The position numbers and the translations under genes are program-made. A DNA stretch of 64,000 nt from IMG/VR virus record IMGVR_UViG_3300035670_000111, positions 1 to 64,000 of that record; one strand, given 5' to 3'. Below are positions 48,476 through 56,820 of this stretch, piece by piece. The notes below the pieces were generated by a model. That model was not told the DNA's origin and made no database searches. It saw only the letters and a list, made by a program, of their open reading frames with translations. The DNA is from a virus. Numbering within the stretch: the stretch's first letter is position 1; every line of letters starts with the position of its first letter.

Positions 48476-50251
48476 CTATATTGTCGCCAAGAAATTGTCT
48501 ACGGTAGATCCTTGACTTCCTGTGGAAGGCGCCTTAATTATACCCACAGAAGTTCCCTTGGTGGGGGAAGTTGGGGTATGGCTTAGATCAGCCCCAAGTT
48601 GCGATCCGCCAAGGTTTGATCCAGAATAGGCCTTTGCCGTTATTACGTTACCTACAGTAGTTACGTATACAGAGCCGACTGTAGTAAAGCCAGAGTTATT
48701 GCTAGATATCTGTAAAGAAGCGGCCTCGCTTACTACTTCAGACACAGAGCTGGCTATTACTAGGGACGATACATAGGTAGTTACGCTCCTAGTGCCGGTG
48801 TAGCAAGAATAAGTTGTGACGCTTCTAGTGCTGGTGTAGCAAGAATAATTAGTGGTGTACGCGGTATAGCAAGAGTAATTTGTGGGCTGGTTTACTTGCT
48901 GTGTATAGCAAGAGTAGACTGTTCTATTTCTAGTCGAAGTATAACAAGAATAACTTACCGGATTAGTTACGGTACGTGTAGAGGTATAGCAAGAATAGGT
49001 AGTAGGGGTTGTAGTAGTACTATTACTGGTGTAGCAAGAATAAGTGGTTGGCGTAGCTGGGTTATAGCAAGAGTAGCTAGATAGCTCTTGTCCAGGGCTG
49101 CAATAGTAACAAGCAGTATAGGTGTTAATACACTCTCCGGAAATACCTTGACAGCAGTCATATCCAGCTATGCGCTGCTCATAGGTTTTAGTAATTGATG
49201 TTGCCGAATTTGAATAAGATCTAGCAGATCCTGGATTAGTAGTGACGCCAGAACAGCAGCTTCCTGATGGAGGGTTACTAGTACTTGTTACTTGACCTTG
49301 ATTGCAGACTGTGGTGGTTCCACCTCCAGAACTAGTGACGCCAGAACAACAGCTTCCTGAGGGAGGGTTACTAGAACCACTAACCTGTCCTTGATCGCAG
49401 ACTGTAGAGGTTCCACCACCGCTTGTTATAACGCCGGAGCAGCAGTTAGTTCCAGAACAGCTTGAGTTTGAGCACCCAGTTAGGCCCTGATCGCAAACAC
49501 TAACAGTTCCACTAGAAACTCCTGAGCAGCAGCTTCCAGAGGGCGGATTACTATAAGAATCTACGTATCCTCCGGTACATGCAGTTCCACCTCCGGAAGT
49601 AGTTACTCCAGAACAGCAGCTTCCAGAAGGAGGGTTGTTTGTGTTGGTGACCTGACTTTGGTTACAGGTTTGAGAGCTAGTTATGTCAGAGCAGCAATTT
49701 CCAGCAGGAGGACTATAGGTGTTAGTTGCCTGACTCTGATCGCATACTGAAGTGCTTCCAGTAGTTACTCCAGAACAGCAATTGCCAGCAGGAGGGTTTG
49801 AGGTATTGGTAACTTGACTCTGATCACAAAAAGTTTGAGTGCTTGAAGTATACCTAGGATAAGCAGCCCACCAAGATCCAGCGGAGCTTATCCAGAAAGA
49901 AACGCCAGTTCCACCAGTGGTATCTGTTTGTATCTTTACATCAGTATTTCCAAGGTTAGCCGAAGCTATTGGATATGTGCTAGCCGCATCATCTGCAATA
50001 GCTGTGTTAGAACCACTGATACGCCAGTTTCCGCGTAGAGCTGTCCACACCTGACCTGAGTCAGCTGTTCCTAATCCATTTACAGTAGAAGTTCTATTAA
50101 ACGCATCTTGTATTTTGGATGCAAACCATTGTTTCCATTGTCCACCCACTTTTACGAAGGCGCCAGTAGCGGTTTTCCATTGACCGCTTACTTTTACAGA
50201 AAGACCGCTAGCAGTCCTCCAGACGCCTCCTACTTTGGATGAACCCGGCAT
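48476..50251 (-). CDS. Tail protein with cysteine-rich repeat insertion
   Basis: 591 residues. Residues 8-40 hold two VxGxWKTATGxxVKV anchor repeats. Residues 45-132 (DAFNRTSTVNGLG...GVSFWISSAGSWWAAY) and 490-591 (SLVIASSVSEVV...GSTVDNFLATI) look like the two halves of one LamG/ConA-like jelly roll. Between them lie about seven units C(D/N)QxQ...NPPSGSCCSGV (142-340) and eight YSCYT units (392-487), over 40 Cys in total. Disulfides could form only outside the cell, so surface exposure is likely. Probably a host-recognition fibre tip; function inferred from position and composition. Confidence 0.8.
   Translation of the reverse strand: MPGSSKVGGVWRTASGLSVKVSGQWKTATGAFVKVGGQWKQWFASKIQDAFNRTSTVNGLGTADSGQVWTALRGNWRISGSNTAIADDAASTYPIASANLGNTDVKIQTDTTGGTGVSFWISSAGSWWAAYPRYTSSTQTFCDQSQVTNTSNPPAGNCCSGVTTGSTSVCDQSQATNTYSPPAGNCCSDITSSQTCNQSQVTNTNNPPSGSCCSGVTTSGGGTACTGGYVDSYSNPPSGSCCSGVSSGTVSVCDQGLTGCSNSSCSGTNCCSGVITSGGGTSTVCDQGQVSGSSNPPSGSCCSGVTSSGGGTTTVCNQGQVTSTSNPPSGSCCSGVTTNPGSARSYSNSATSITKTYEQRIAGYDCCQGISGECINTYTACYYCSPGQELSSYSCYNPATPTTYSCYTSNSTTTTPTTYSCYTSTRTVTNPVSYSCYTSTRNRTVYSCYTQQVNQPTNYSCYTAYTTNYSCYTSTRSVTTYSCYTGTRSVTTYVSSLVIASSVSEVVSEAASLQISSNNSGFTTVGSVYVTTVGNVITAKAYSGSNLGGSQLGADLSHTPTSPTKGTSVGIIKAPSTGSQGSTVDNFLATI
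48788..49078 (-). repeat. YSCYT-type tandem repeats in coding sequence
   Basis: Eight degenerate units of about 10-15 residues, each with YSCYT or YSCYN (for example TYSCYTSTRTVT). At DNA level this appears as a recurring TAGCAAGAATA every 30-60 bases. Part of the tail protein at 48476-50251. Confidence 0.85.
49232..49828 (-). repeat. NPPSGSCCSGV tandem repeats in coding sequence
   Basis: About seven units of 25-32 residues, each with one leading Cys, a Gln-rich stretch, NPP(S/A)G and a CC pair. Unit 5 is diverged (CSNSSCSGTNCC). DNA copies differ at many third positions, so the repeats are kept by protein selection. Encodes the core insertion of the tail protein. Confidence 0.85.
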
Positions 50252-50481
50252 TAGACGTACTGCACCCAGATATCTCCGTCATTCCCACCTGCTGGAGCGT
50301 TGGTGGAGACGGTTATGTTTCTAACAACGTTAGAAGATGTAGAAGCAGTAGTTACCTGACCATTGACAACGTTAACTGCGCCAATAGCTGAAGGGGTTAT
50401 ACCTAAAGCTGCAGGGTTTAGTTGTGGGCTACCAAAAGCTTCCCACTGACTTGTAGTGTTATTCCAGCGCTTTATAGCCAT
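50251..50481 (-). CDS. Small tail-fibre accessory protein
   Basis: 76 residues. IKRWNNTTSQWEAF at the start is the 'WN-GTxW' anchor found in many tail fibre proteins; the C-terminal APAGGNDGDIWVQYV is the matching GDIWV motif. TAATG overlaps on both sides. It probably sits between fibre proteins. Confidence 0.75.
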   Translation of the reverse strand: MAIKRWNNTTSQWEAFGSPQLNPAALGITPSAIGAVNVVNGQVTTASTSSNVVRNITVSTNAPAGGNDGDIWVQYV

Positions 50482-51050
50482 TAATTAACTCCATACACTA
50501 AAGCTGTACCACCAGAGAATGTTCCGGTAGATAGCGAGATTGTCATTTTAGTTAAGGCTCCAGGAACGGTAAAGGCATTTGTATTGTCTAGGATCGTTAC
50601 GACGTTAGAGTTGTTGGTATACACGCCTTTTAGATATCCCCATGAAAAGCTGGTGGTATCTTGGGTATCTACTATGTCTACAGACCAGTGGTTAGTATCT
50701 ACCCCAGATTTTACGTTTGCGATACTAAATAGGGCTGTTCCAGAGGCATAGTTAGTCACATCATCATTTAGAGTTATGTTAACCGTAGCGTTTGCTGATG
50801 GTTTTACGCCCCTAAATACGACGTATACGTCCTTGTAAAGAGAGATGATAGAAAGATCTACAGATGATCCCGTAAGGGTTGCTATGGATACAAGGTTCTT
50901 ACCAGCATTGTTTTGAACGTCAGAGTCCACCCAGATGTCGCCATCGGTAGGGTTAGTGGGCTGGTTAGCACCAAAGAAAACTCTTTTGCCAGGATAGTCG
51001 TCGGTAAATAAAATAGGTCCGACTGGCTGGCCGTTATTTTGAACGGCCAT
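50481..51050 (-). CDS. Tail-fibre protein with GDIWV motif
   Basis: 189 residues. NQPTNPTDGDIWVDSD is the GDxW anchor motif; the rest is a beta domain (LTGSSVDLSIISLYKDVYVVFRG...MTISLSTGTFSGGTALVYG) of the jelly-roll type used in receptor-binding proteins. It lies between small fibre genes. Confidence 0.75.
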   Translation of the reverse strand: MAVQNNGQPVGPILFTDDYPGKRVFFGANQPTNPTDGDIWVDSDVQNNAGKNLVSIATLTGSSVDLSIISLYKDVYVVFRGVKPSANATVNITLNDDVTNYASGTALFSIANVKSGVDTNHWSVDIVDTQDTTSFSWGYLKGVYTNNSNVVTILDNTNAFTVPGALTKMTISLSTGTFSGGTALVYGVN

Positions 51051-51052
51051 GG

Positions 51053-51394
51053 CTATGCTACCTCAGAACCAAATGCCTGGAATGTAAGGTTTGCTGTAGA
51101 TGCGACAACAGTGATCGTATCTGAAGCAGACAGGGTAACTCCAAGGGTAAAGGTGGTAGTAGTGTTAGCCGGGATAGCGGCATCGTAAGCAAGATACTGC
51201 TTGTTATCCAGGGCAGCGTTATCCTCACGGATAGCTATACGGTAGGTTGCTGCGGAGGTTCCGCGATTACAAACTACGATGGTAGATACCACAGCAGCGC
51301 TTCCCGCAGTAGAGGAGACAGCATACAGTTGGCTTCCTCCAGATACGTTGGCTGCTGGGGCAACCTGACCTAAAATTTTATAAGTCGTCGCCAA
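51053..51394 (-). CDS. Small beta-rich structural protein, TTG start
   Basis: 113 residues. TYKILGQVAPA, then AVSSTAGSAAVVSTIVVCNRGTSAATYRIAIRED and a late FTLGVTLSASDTITVVAS, typical of small phage virion proteins (DUF-like head or fibre decoration). TTG start at 51394 with AAGGAG seven bases upstream; overlaps the glycosyltransferase stop by 17 bases. Confidence 0.8.
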   Translation of the reverse strand: MATTYKILGQVAPAANVSGGSQLYAVSSTAGSAAVVSTIVVCNRGTSAATYRIAIREDNAALDNKQYLAYDAAIPANTTTTFTLGVTLSASDTITVVASTANLTFQAFGSEVA

Positions 51395-52451
51395 GAGATT
51401 GCTCCTTCGAGTAGAAAGCTAGATTCGCTGTAAGGCGCGGATCATTTGGGTTCAATTCTACGGCTTTAGTCCCGTATTGAACTGCCTTATCTGACAAACC
51501 TAGGCGATACGCCGCAATTGCTGCATAATCCCAGGGATCTGATCCCCAGGCAAAGTCTTCGCATAAATACTCTAGGGGCTTTTCCGTTATTTCTAATGCG
51601 TTTTCTGCCGCATCTAGGCAGTCAAACCAGCGGTTGTTTTCATAGTAAAGCTTGGCTAGCTCTACATACCCCTCTCTACGATCAGGAGCTTCTTCTACTG
51701 CTTTTTTTAACCAGTCTTCTCTTTCAACAAAGTCTTCCATCATTTTGGATATATACCTCATAGACGCCGCTCGTTCGGGTTTCCATACCGCTTTTGGTAA
51801 GGAAAGATGTCTCTTAAATTCCTCCACTGCTTCTGCAAAACGCCCATAAAAGTATAGTTCTCTAGCGTGATAGAAGGCGTTTCTATCGTCGTAGGGATCT
51901 TCTTTTACCGACTGAGCTAGCAAAGGAAAGTATTGAGACCTAGGCTTTGTGTTATCTGCGTGATGGTGGATTTCTAAACCTATCCAGCTTTGGACCTCAT
52001 CTATGCGGTCAGAGACCAATACTTCGTGTACAGGGTGCTTCCACCTATAGCCATGTCTACGGTGGATCTTATCTCCACCGTATTGCAGGCCTGGACTTCC
52101 ATCTATATTCCAATTCCATGTATATTGGTATCTAGGGCGAGTAACGTATTTATCGATAGATTCTAAATGCGCTCGCCACCCAGGAACTAGTACCTCATCC
52201 ATATCAAGAGCAATACATAGATCTATATCATCAGGCAATACAGCAAGCGCAGCATTACGGGCGTCATCAAAACGCCAAGGTTTTACTGAAATTGATACCA
52301 CATTTATACCAAGTTTCTTAGCTGCTTTAACTGTGGAGTCGGAAGATCCGGTATCAGCTATGAGAAGATAATCAGCTTCTTTTGCTGACTCATACCAGGG
52401 CTTTACAAACTGTTGCTCGTTTAACGCGATAGTGTAGATCGCTATCTTCAT
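51378..52451 (-). CDS. Family 2 glycosyltransferase with helical repeats
   Basis: 357 residues. The GT-A core has IAIYTIALNEQQFV at the start, LIADTGSSDST (D33), and ALDMDEVL (D83-x-D85, metal binding). Residues 190-350 form TPR-like helical hairpins (FYHARELYFYGRFAEAVEEF, GYVELAKLYYENNRWFDCLDAAENAL). It may glycosylate fibre proteins or host cell-surface components. Placed inside the fibre region, it may alter receptor recognition (inference). Confidence 0.88.
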   Translation of the reverse strand: MKIAIYTIALNEQQFVKPWYESAKEADYLLIADTGSSDSTVKAAKKLGINVVSISVKPWRFDDARNAALAVLPDDIDLCIALDMDEVLVPGWRAHLESIDKYVTRPRYQYTWNWNIDGSPGLQYGGDKIHRRHGYRWKHPVHEVLVSDRIDEVQSWIGLEIHHHADNTKPRSQYFPLLAQSVKEDPYDDRNAFYHARELYFYGRFAEAVEEFKRHLSLPKAVWKPERAASMRYISKMMEDFVEREDWLKKAVEEAPDRREGYVELAKLYYENNRWFDCLDAAENALEITEKPLEYLCEDFAWGSDPWDYAAIAAYRLGLSDKAVQYGTKAVELNPNDPRLTANLAFYSKEQSLGDDL

Positions 52452-52462
52452 TTATGCTCCGA

Positions 52463-52573
52463 TTATTCTTCAGGATATACTAGGTCGTAACCTACTACTA
52501 CTCCTTCATCGTTCTTGACTTCAAACTTCTCTGCGCCAGTTTCTGGATCAATTCCTAGGCTTGTACGTATCAT
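52463..52573 (-). CDS. 36-residue hypothetical protein
   Basis: ATG at 52573, TAA at 52463. The product IRTSLGIDPETGAEKFEVKNDEG... ends VYPEE and overlaps the collagen-like fibre stop by four bases (ATGA). Function unknown. It fills the gap before the glycosyltransferase gene. Confidence 0.65.
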   Translation of the reverse strand: MIRTSLGIDPETGAEKFEVKNDEGVVVGYDLVYPEE

Positions 52574-54708
52574 GAGAACCTTCCCCAAACGCTAATTGTA
52601 CTAGAGGACATGCTGCTAATAGTGGTAGGTAAATCTGTCTGAGCGGCCACTGCTCCAGTAAGTCTAGGAGCTAGTGTAGATAGGGTAGCCGGCACAGAAC
52701 TATACGCAAGTTGTAGGTTTCCAGTTGTAGATGCTAATACTATGATTCCAAGGGCGTATCTAGTTCCCGCAGTAAGGGCATAAGTTGAGGGGAAACCTCC
52801 CGTAGTATCAAGATTTCGTGTGTAAAGGGTGTTAGTAGTGCTAAACAAGGTAGTGTCGTTAGCTGTTCTGGCTACTAAAGTTGCAGTATTTCCAGAGACT
52901 GTATAGATACCTAGTCTGATTAAAGAAGCTCCGGTAGTTGCAATAGTAGATGAAGCTACACTTATTGAATCTACTACGGCATCCCAGCTAGGGGTAAACA
53001 TAGTTAGGTAAACAGTTCCGCTTGTAGGCGTTCCAGTAAAGTTACCGATTCTTGGGTAAACATCAACAATATCTGAGCTTTGATTTAAAGTACCCGCAGC
53101 AGCTATTAGAGGATTATCCCAGACCAATCCCGTAGATTCTGCAGAGTTTGCTGATAAGAACTTTCCATTTGCTCCAACCGCTAAGTTATCTATAGTTCCA
53201 CTAGCTGTAGCAGCTAATAGATCTCCCTTTGCCGTAACTAAGTGGGTACCCAAAAGAGTTGTATTCTCTGCTGGAACCGTAACGGTTACGTCTGCTACAG
53301 GATCTGTAAAACTTAAAGTTGTCTCAAAGTCGTTAGCAGTTCCCTCTACGGTTAAGCTTGAATCAGAAATATATAGACCTGATACTGTTGGGGTTGTTAA
53401 AGTTAAATCTGCAACTGAAGTTGTAGTGTCACCTAAAGTTATAGCTGTAGATCCAAGCGTTATTCCGGAATTTTCAAGCTTATCATTTGTTACGTCACCG
53501 TCAACAATTTTTGCTGTGGTAACCGAACCGTCTAGCGGAGTTCTTTCATCAGATAGACGACTATCATCTCCAAGGACAACCTCTCCCGCTGCGGCATCTC
53601 CTGTGGTTGAATAATTTTTACCTGCTGCGGTTCCCGCATCAGAAACCTGTGAAAGGGTTATAGATAACAGAGATTGATCAAGACCTAGCACTGCGGCGGT
53701 AGATGTTCCAGTATTTGTAACAGGACCCGTTACAGAGATAACTCCAGATGGACCGGTTGGGCCTATATCTCCCTGAGGACCTGTTGGGCCGGTGTCTCCC
53801 TGTGGTCCAGTAGGACCTTGTGGACCAACAATCTGACCGGCGCTGTACCAGCCAGAGATATCGCTCCAAACGTAAACATCTCCATCTGAGTCAACAATGT
53901 AAGCATCATTTTGGTTTGGAGTTGGAGTTGTTGGTAAATCTATAGGAGTAGCAACGCTACCAATAAGGTTGATAGCAACACCTTGTGGACCTGTAGGACC
54001 AAGCTCTCCTTGAGGTCCTGTTGGTCCCGTTTCACCTTGAGGACCGGTTGGTCCAAGGTTTGAAACCGCGATTGCTCCAGCCATTGGTGGGTGGTATTGG
54101 CAAACGTAATAAAGTTGCGGTGCGTCAAAAGGAACTTCAAAAATAATAGTTCCACTTTGAGTACCATTGTTAGTAATTCCTGTGCTGTAAATATTTCCAG
54201 AACTATAGGCTCCAGATACTGTTTGAATCCAGAATGGATGGCCTACAGCATTAACATTAATTACATATCTGTGACCACGAATGAAAGATAACGTTGGGTT
54301 GCTTTCGCCATTAATTACGTAAGCGCCTGATCCAGAGTTAGTTACATTTAGAACAATACCGCCACTAGGACCAGTTGGTCCAGTTGGTCCTGTTGGACCT
54401 GTAGGACCGGTGACACCTTGAGGAATACCAAAGTTGTATACGGCTGCAGTTGCAGTTCCTGTATTAACAACGGTTGCAGAAGATCCTGGGGCTAGGGTAG
54501 AAACAACTCCTACAGTTGCTGTAGAACTTGGGCCTGTTGGACCTGTTGGTCCGGAGGAGTAGGGCAAAGAGTTCCAAGCAGATGAACCATTTCCAATTTT
54601 AAACTTACCAGTGTCGTACTCGTAACCAACTTCTCCTTGGGAAAGGATTGGGTTTGCGGTTGCCCACTCAGATACAGTTCCGCGTCTAAATTGAACTTTA
54701 ACTGCCAT
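52570..54708 (-). CDS. Collagen-like tail fibre with cupredoxin-like domain
   Basis: 712 residues from ATG 54708 (TAATG junction; GGAAAG upstream). Residues 1-50 are the tail-fibre head FRRGTVSEWATANPILSQGEVGYEYDT. G-P-T/Q repeats at 53-60, 101-115, 219-243 and 296-320 form collagen-like stalks. Residues 118-217 look like a cupredoxin with ligands H157, C203, H206 and M209. The C-terminal half has GYxx-like beta modules. Trimeric fibre for host attachment, with a possible copper site. Confidence 0.85.
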   Translation of the reverse strand: MAVKVQFRRGTVSEWATANPILSQGEVGYEYDTGKFKIGNGSSAWNSLPYSSGPTGPTGPSSTATVGVVSTLAPGSSATVVNTGTATAAVYNFGIPQGVTGPTGPTGPTGPTGPSGGIVLNVTNSGSGAYVINGESNPTLSFIRGHRYVINVNAVGHPFWIQTVSGAYSSGNIYSTGITNNGTQSGTIIFEVPFDAPQLYYVCQYHPPMAGAIAVSNLGPTGPQGETGPTGPQGELGPTGPQGVAINLIGSVATPIDLPTTPTPNQNDAYIVDSDGDVYVWSDISGWYSAGQIVGPQGPTGPQGDTGPTGPQGDIGPTGPSGVISVTGPVTNTGTSTAAVLGLDQSLLSITLSQVSDAGTAAGKNYSTTGDAAAGEVVLGDDSRLSDERTPLDGSVTTAKIVDGDVTNDKLENSGITLGSTAITLGDTTTSVADLTLTTPTVSGLYISDSSLTVEGTANDFETTLSFTDPVADVTVTVPAENTTLLGTHLVTAKGDLLAATASGTIDNLAVGANGKFLSANSAESTGLVWDNPLIAAAGTLNQSSDIVDVYPRIGNFTGTPTSGTVYLTMFTPSWDAVVDSISVASSTIATTGASLIRLGIYTVSGNTATLVARTANDTTLFSTTNTLYTRNLDTTGGFPSTYALTAGTRYALGIIVLASTTGNLQLAYSSVPATLSTLAPRLTGAVAAQTDLPTTISSMSSSTISVWGRFS
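54058..54357 (-). other. Cupredoxin-like domain region within the fibre gene
   Basis: Codes for residues 118-217 of the fibre. The blocks NPTLSFIRGHRYVI, VNAVGHPFWIQ (H157) and QLYYVCQYHPPMAGAI (C203, H206, M209) follow the type I copper fold of plastocyanin-like proteins: an N-terminal His then C-x2-H-x2-M. Collagen-like repeats flank it on both sides. Confidence 0.65.
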
Positions 54709-54851
54709 TAGCAATCACACTTCTTTCCTTTTTTCATTTTCCACCACATCCAAACATGGTGAGCCGCCATTAGTCCCATAAGAGCCCACATAACTTTCAT
54801 CTCAGTTATTTGAAAAGAAAAGTCTGTTGAGTGATTTGTATGATCATGCAT
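54708..54851 (-). CDS. 47-residue small membrane protein
   Basis: ATG at 54851 (TAATG with upstream stop), TAA at 54708. A His-containing N-terminus (HDHTNHSTD) is followed by a Met/Trp-rich hydrophobic segment (MWALMGLMAAHHVWMWW) and a basic CDC end. His, Met and Cys residues on both sides of a membrane span are suggestive of metal contact, which is interesting beside the cupredoxin-like fibre; unproven. Confidence 0.65.
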   Translation of the reverse strand: MHDHTNHSTDFSFQITEMKVMWALMGLMAAHHVWMWWKMKKGKKCDC

Positions 54852-55144
54852 TAGTCGTTAGGCCCTCCGCAATCAATAGGGACAACTCCACCGTACGTAG
54901 AAGACGGAGTTCCGCAATCTACGTTTTGAAAGATAGGACCAGTCGGTCCAGTTGGACCAGCAGATCCAGTGGGCCCAGTTACAGCAGGACCGGTTGGCCC
55001 GGTTGGACCAGCAGGACCTGTAGGTCCGATTGGACCTAAAGACTCTTTAATGACCCACTTGTAACCGTCCCAAAGCCAAGTAGTTCCTGCAGCACTGAAC
55101 TCTTCGTTTAGCGCAGGGGAATTAGGAAAGTCAATTGCTGGCAC
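54851..55144 (-). CDS. Short collagen-like fibre protein
   Basis: 97 residues with GTG start at 55144. [12 protein letters not shown] anchor motif is followed by G-P-T/A repeats (about 37-71) and a terminal CGTPSS...DCGGPND with two Cys. It overlaps the downstream small gene by one base. Accessory fibre. Confidence 0.75.
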   Translation of the reverse strand: MPAIDFPNSPALNEEFSAAGTTWLWDGYKWVIKESLGPIGPTGPAGPTGPTGPAVTGPTGSAGPTGPTGPIFQNVDCGTPSSTYGGVVPIDCGGPND

Positions 55145-55166
55145 ACCTTAGATTTTACCTTAGGGG

Positions 55167-55868
55167 CTAGTCGTAGGACTTCTTAACCCAAACTACTTTT
55201 CTGTACCCGTCGTATAGGTATTTAGCGACTTGGAACAGCTGCTTGTTTAGCCAGTTCTTGTCAGTCTCTTTGACTTCGCTTTGCCAACCTTCTCTTTTAA
55301 AAGGGATGATTTGCATTATGGGGGTGCCCGCAGGGATGGTTCCTTCAAACCCTTCTTTTAAGAAGAAGGGTATCTCCCCACCAAGGGAGAACCCGTCAGA
55401 GTCAACAACTCCAGAGGTAGTTGTAAACGGGAGATCAAACCTATTTAAAGGGTGGGTGAACACACAGCTATATCCTTGAGGAACAGATACTGCCCAATAG
55501 GTGTGCCAAGCGTACAAGTCATGGTCATGACCAGACGGTCTGGGCAAAGTAGAAGCCATGTCTTTTGGTCTAATTTCTACAATGGATGGGGCTTCGTTCC
55601 AGAAAAACCCCACCTCATTGCCTTTACGTTGAACTAGCAAATCTACTGGCAGTGTCAGCATATAACCAGTAGTTAAAGCGTCTAAAAATGGAACGCATAG
55701 CTTTATGTCTTTATTAATTCCACCAGCCTCTCCAAGAATTTCCATTTTACCGCTACGAAACCTTTTGGCTTTTTTGTACCAATCTGGAACATAGGACTTA
55801 GCGGATTTTGGTGGTTCGAACTTAGACACGTCCTCATTCATAGGCATAAAACTAATGCGCTTTGTCAT
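55167..55868 (-). CDS. DUF6065-like protein, paralogue B
   Basis: 233 residues from ATG 55868, with GGAGGAATTC upstream in the end of the permease gene. Same block order as the gene at 14626-15327: VPDWYKKAK, CVPFLDALTTGYM, WAVSVPQGYSCVFTHPL, GVVDSDGF and GTPIMQIIPFKREGW. Unlike that copy it is set in the fibre and accessory region. Function unknown. Confidence 0.75.
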   Translation of the reverse strand: MTKRISFMPMNEDVSKFEPPKSAKSYVPDWYKKAKRFRSGKMEILGEAGGINKDIKLCVPFLDALTTGYMLTLPVDLLVQRKGNEVGFFWNEAPSIVEIRPKDMASTLPRPSGHDHDLYAWHTYWAVSVPQGYSCVFTHPLNRFDLPFTTTSGVVDSDGFSLGGEIPFFLKEGFEGTIPAGTPIMQIIPFKREGWQSEVKETDKNWLNKQLFQVAKYLYDGYRKVVWVKKSYD

Positions 55869-55869
55869 T

Positions 55870-56820
55870 TTATAGAATTCCTCCATAGTACAGGGTTATA
55901 CCCATCAATACGACAGGCACTACAAGCGCAAGGATAGCCTTATAGTAATCTTTAAGCGGAGTCCTAAAATAACTCTTTCCTACAACTAGGCACTTGTGGG
56001 CTGGGGATAGCATGTACCCAGCGTAGTCAACGGCAAAGAACAATGGCAAGGTTTCAACGCCAAATACTCCTACAGATAGGACCACAAATCCAGCAAACTT
56101 GCTACTGCTTCCTAGGGCAAAGCTGGCTAGAAAACCAGTAAATGCTACAAGAATAAGTAGGTTGTTTTTATGGGCGGCCTCAATCCATCCGTTAATCGTG
56201 TCGATATTAGCCTTAACAATGTTGCTAAGCACGATAACAATGGCGGTGAATACTAAGACTCGTGCGTAGTCAATGAGTTGCTTACGATCACGCTTGGAAT
56301 CTGCCTCTAACTGCCAAGACTCCTTATCCTTCTTCTTTAGCGGTTTCCCTGGAATAACGATTTCAATATCATTTTCTTTTAGTACCTTAAAGATATAGAA
56401 CAAAATAACAACTGCTGCGGTAGCAAGTAAGGGCGAAATTTTACTCATTAACTCCCAGTAACTAATGCTTAGAGCTGCCATAGGCAATAAAACAGTAGCC
56501 TCTAATGGGGACCAGAAGTAAAAATGATGCGTAGATAGGTAGTCAATAATTCCGTAATTCTTACGCTTTTTGTGATCTTCTGGAGCAATGGTATCTAGAG
56601 CACCAGCCGAAATAGCGACGCGACCTGAAATCGGTAGTACACCAGAAAATAGGGAGATCAGCGCTACGACTGCTCTCTTTGACTTAACACGTGTAGCAAT
56701 CCATGCGTAAAACGGCATGAATACTTGTGTCTTTTTTGCAGCAAAGGAAAGTCCCATTACTGCGGCCAGTAGAATGAGGAATTGCTGATTATCCAGCAAC
56801 AACGATGATGTAAATTCCAT
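55870..56820 (-). CDS. DUF401-like integral membrane permease
   Basis: 316 residues with about eight hydrophobic segments. The pattern LFSGVLPISGRVAIS, FWSPLEATVLLPMA and VETLPLFFAVDYAGYMLSPAHKCLVVGKSYF matches the DUF401/IT-superfamily transporters, in which the SPxHxCLxV block is conserved. Such proteins are rarely seen in phages. It overlaps the U32-methyltransferase gene by 32 bases. Substrate unknown; likely a host-derived metabolic gene acting in the inner membrane. Confidence 0.75.
   Translation of the reverse strand: MEFTSSLLLDNQQFLILLAAVMGLSFAAKKTQVFMPFYAWIATRVKSKRAVVALISLFSGVLPISGRVAISAGALDTIAPEDHKKRKNYGIIDYLSTHHFYFWSPLEATVLLPMAALSISYWELMSKISPLLATAAVVILFYIFKVLKENDIEIVIPGKPLKKKDKESWQLEADSKRDRKQLIDYARVLVFTAIVIVLSNIVKANIDTINGWIEAAHKNNLLILVAFTGFLASFALGSSSKFAGFVVLSVGVFGVETLPLFFAVDYAGYMLSPAHKCLVVGKSYFRTPLKDYYKAILALVVPVVLMGITLYYGGIL

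Noticed and set aside
48780-49070. Regularly spaced short repeats resembling a CRISPR array
   Set aside because: The repeats are in frame, vary in sequence and spacing and encode YSCYT units; no cas genes are present.
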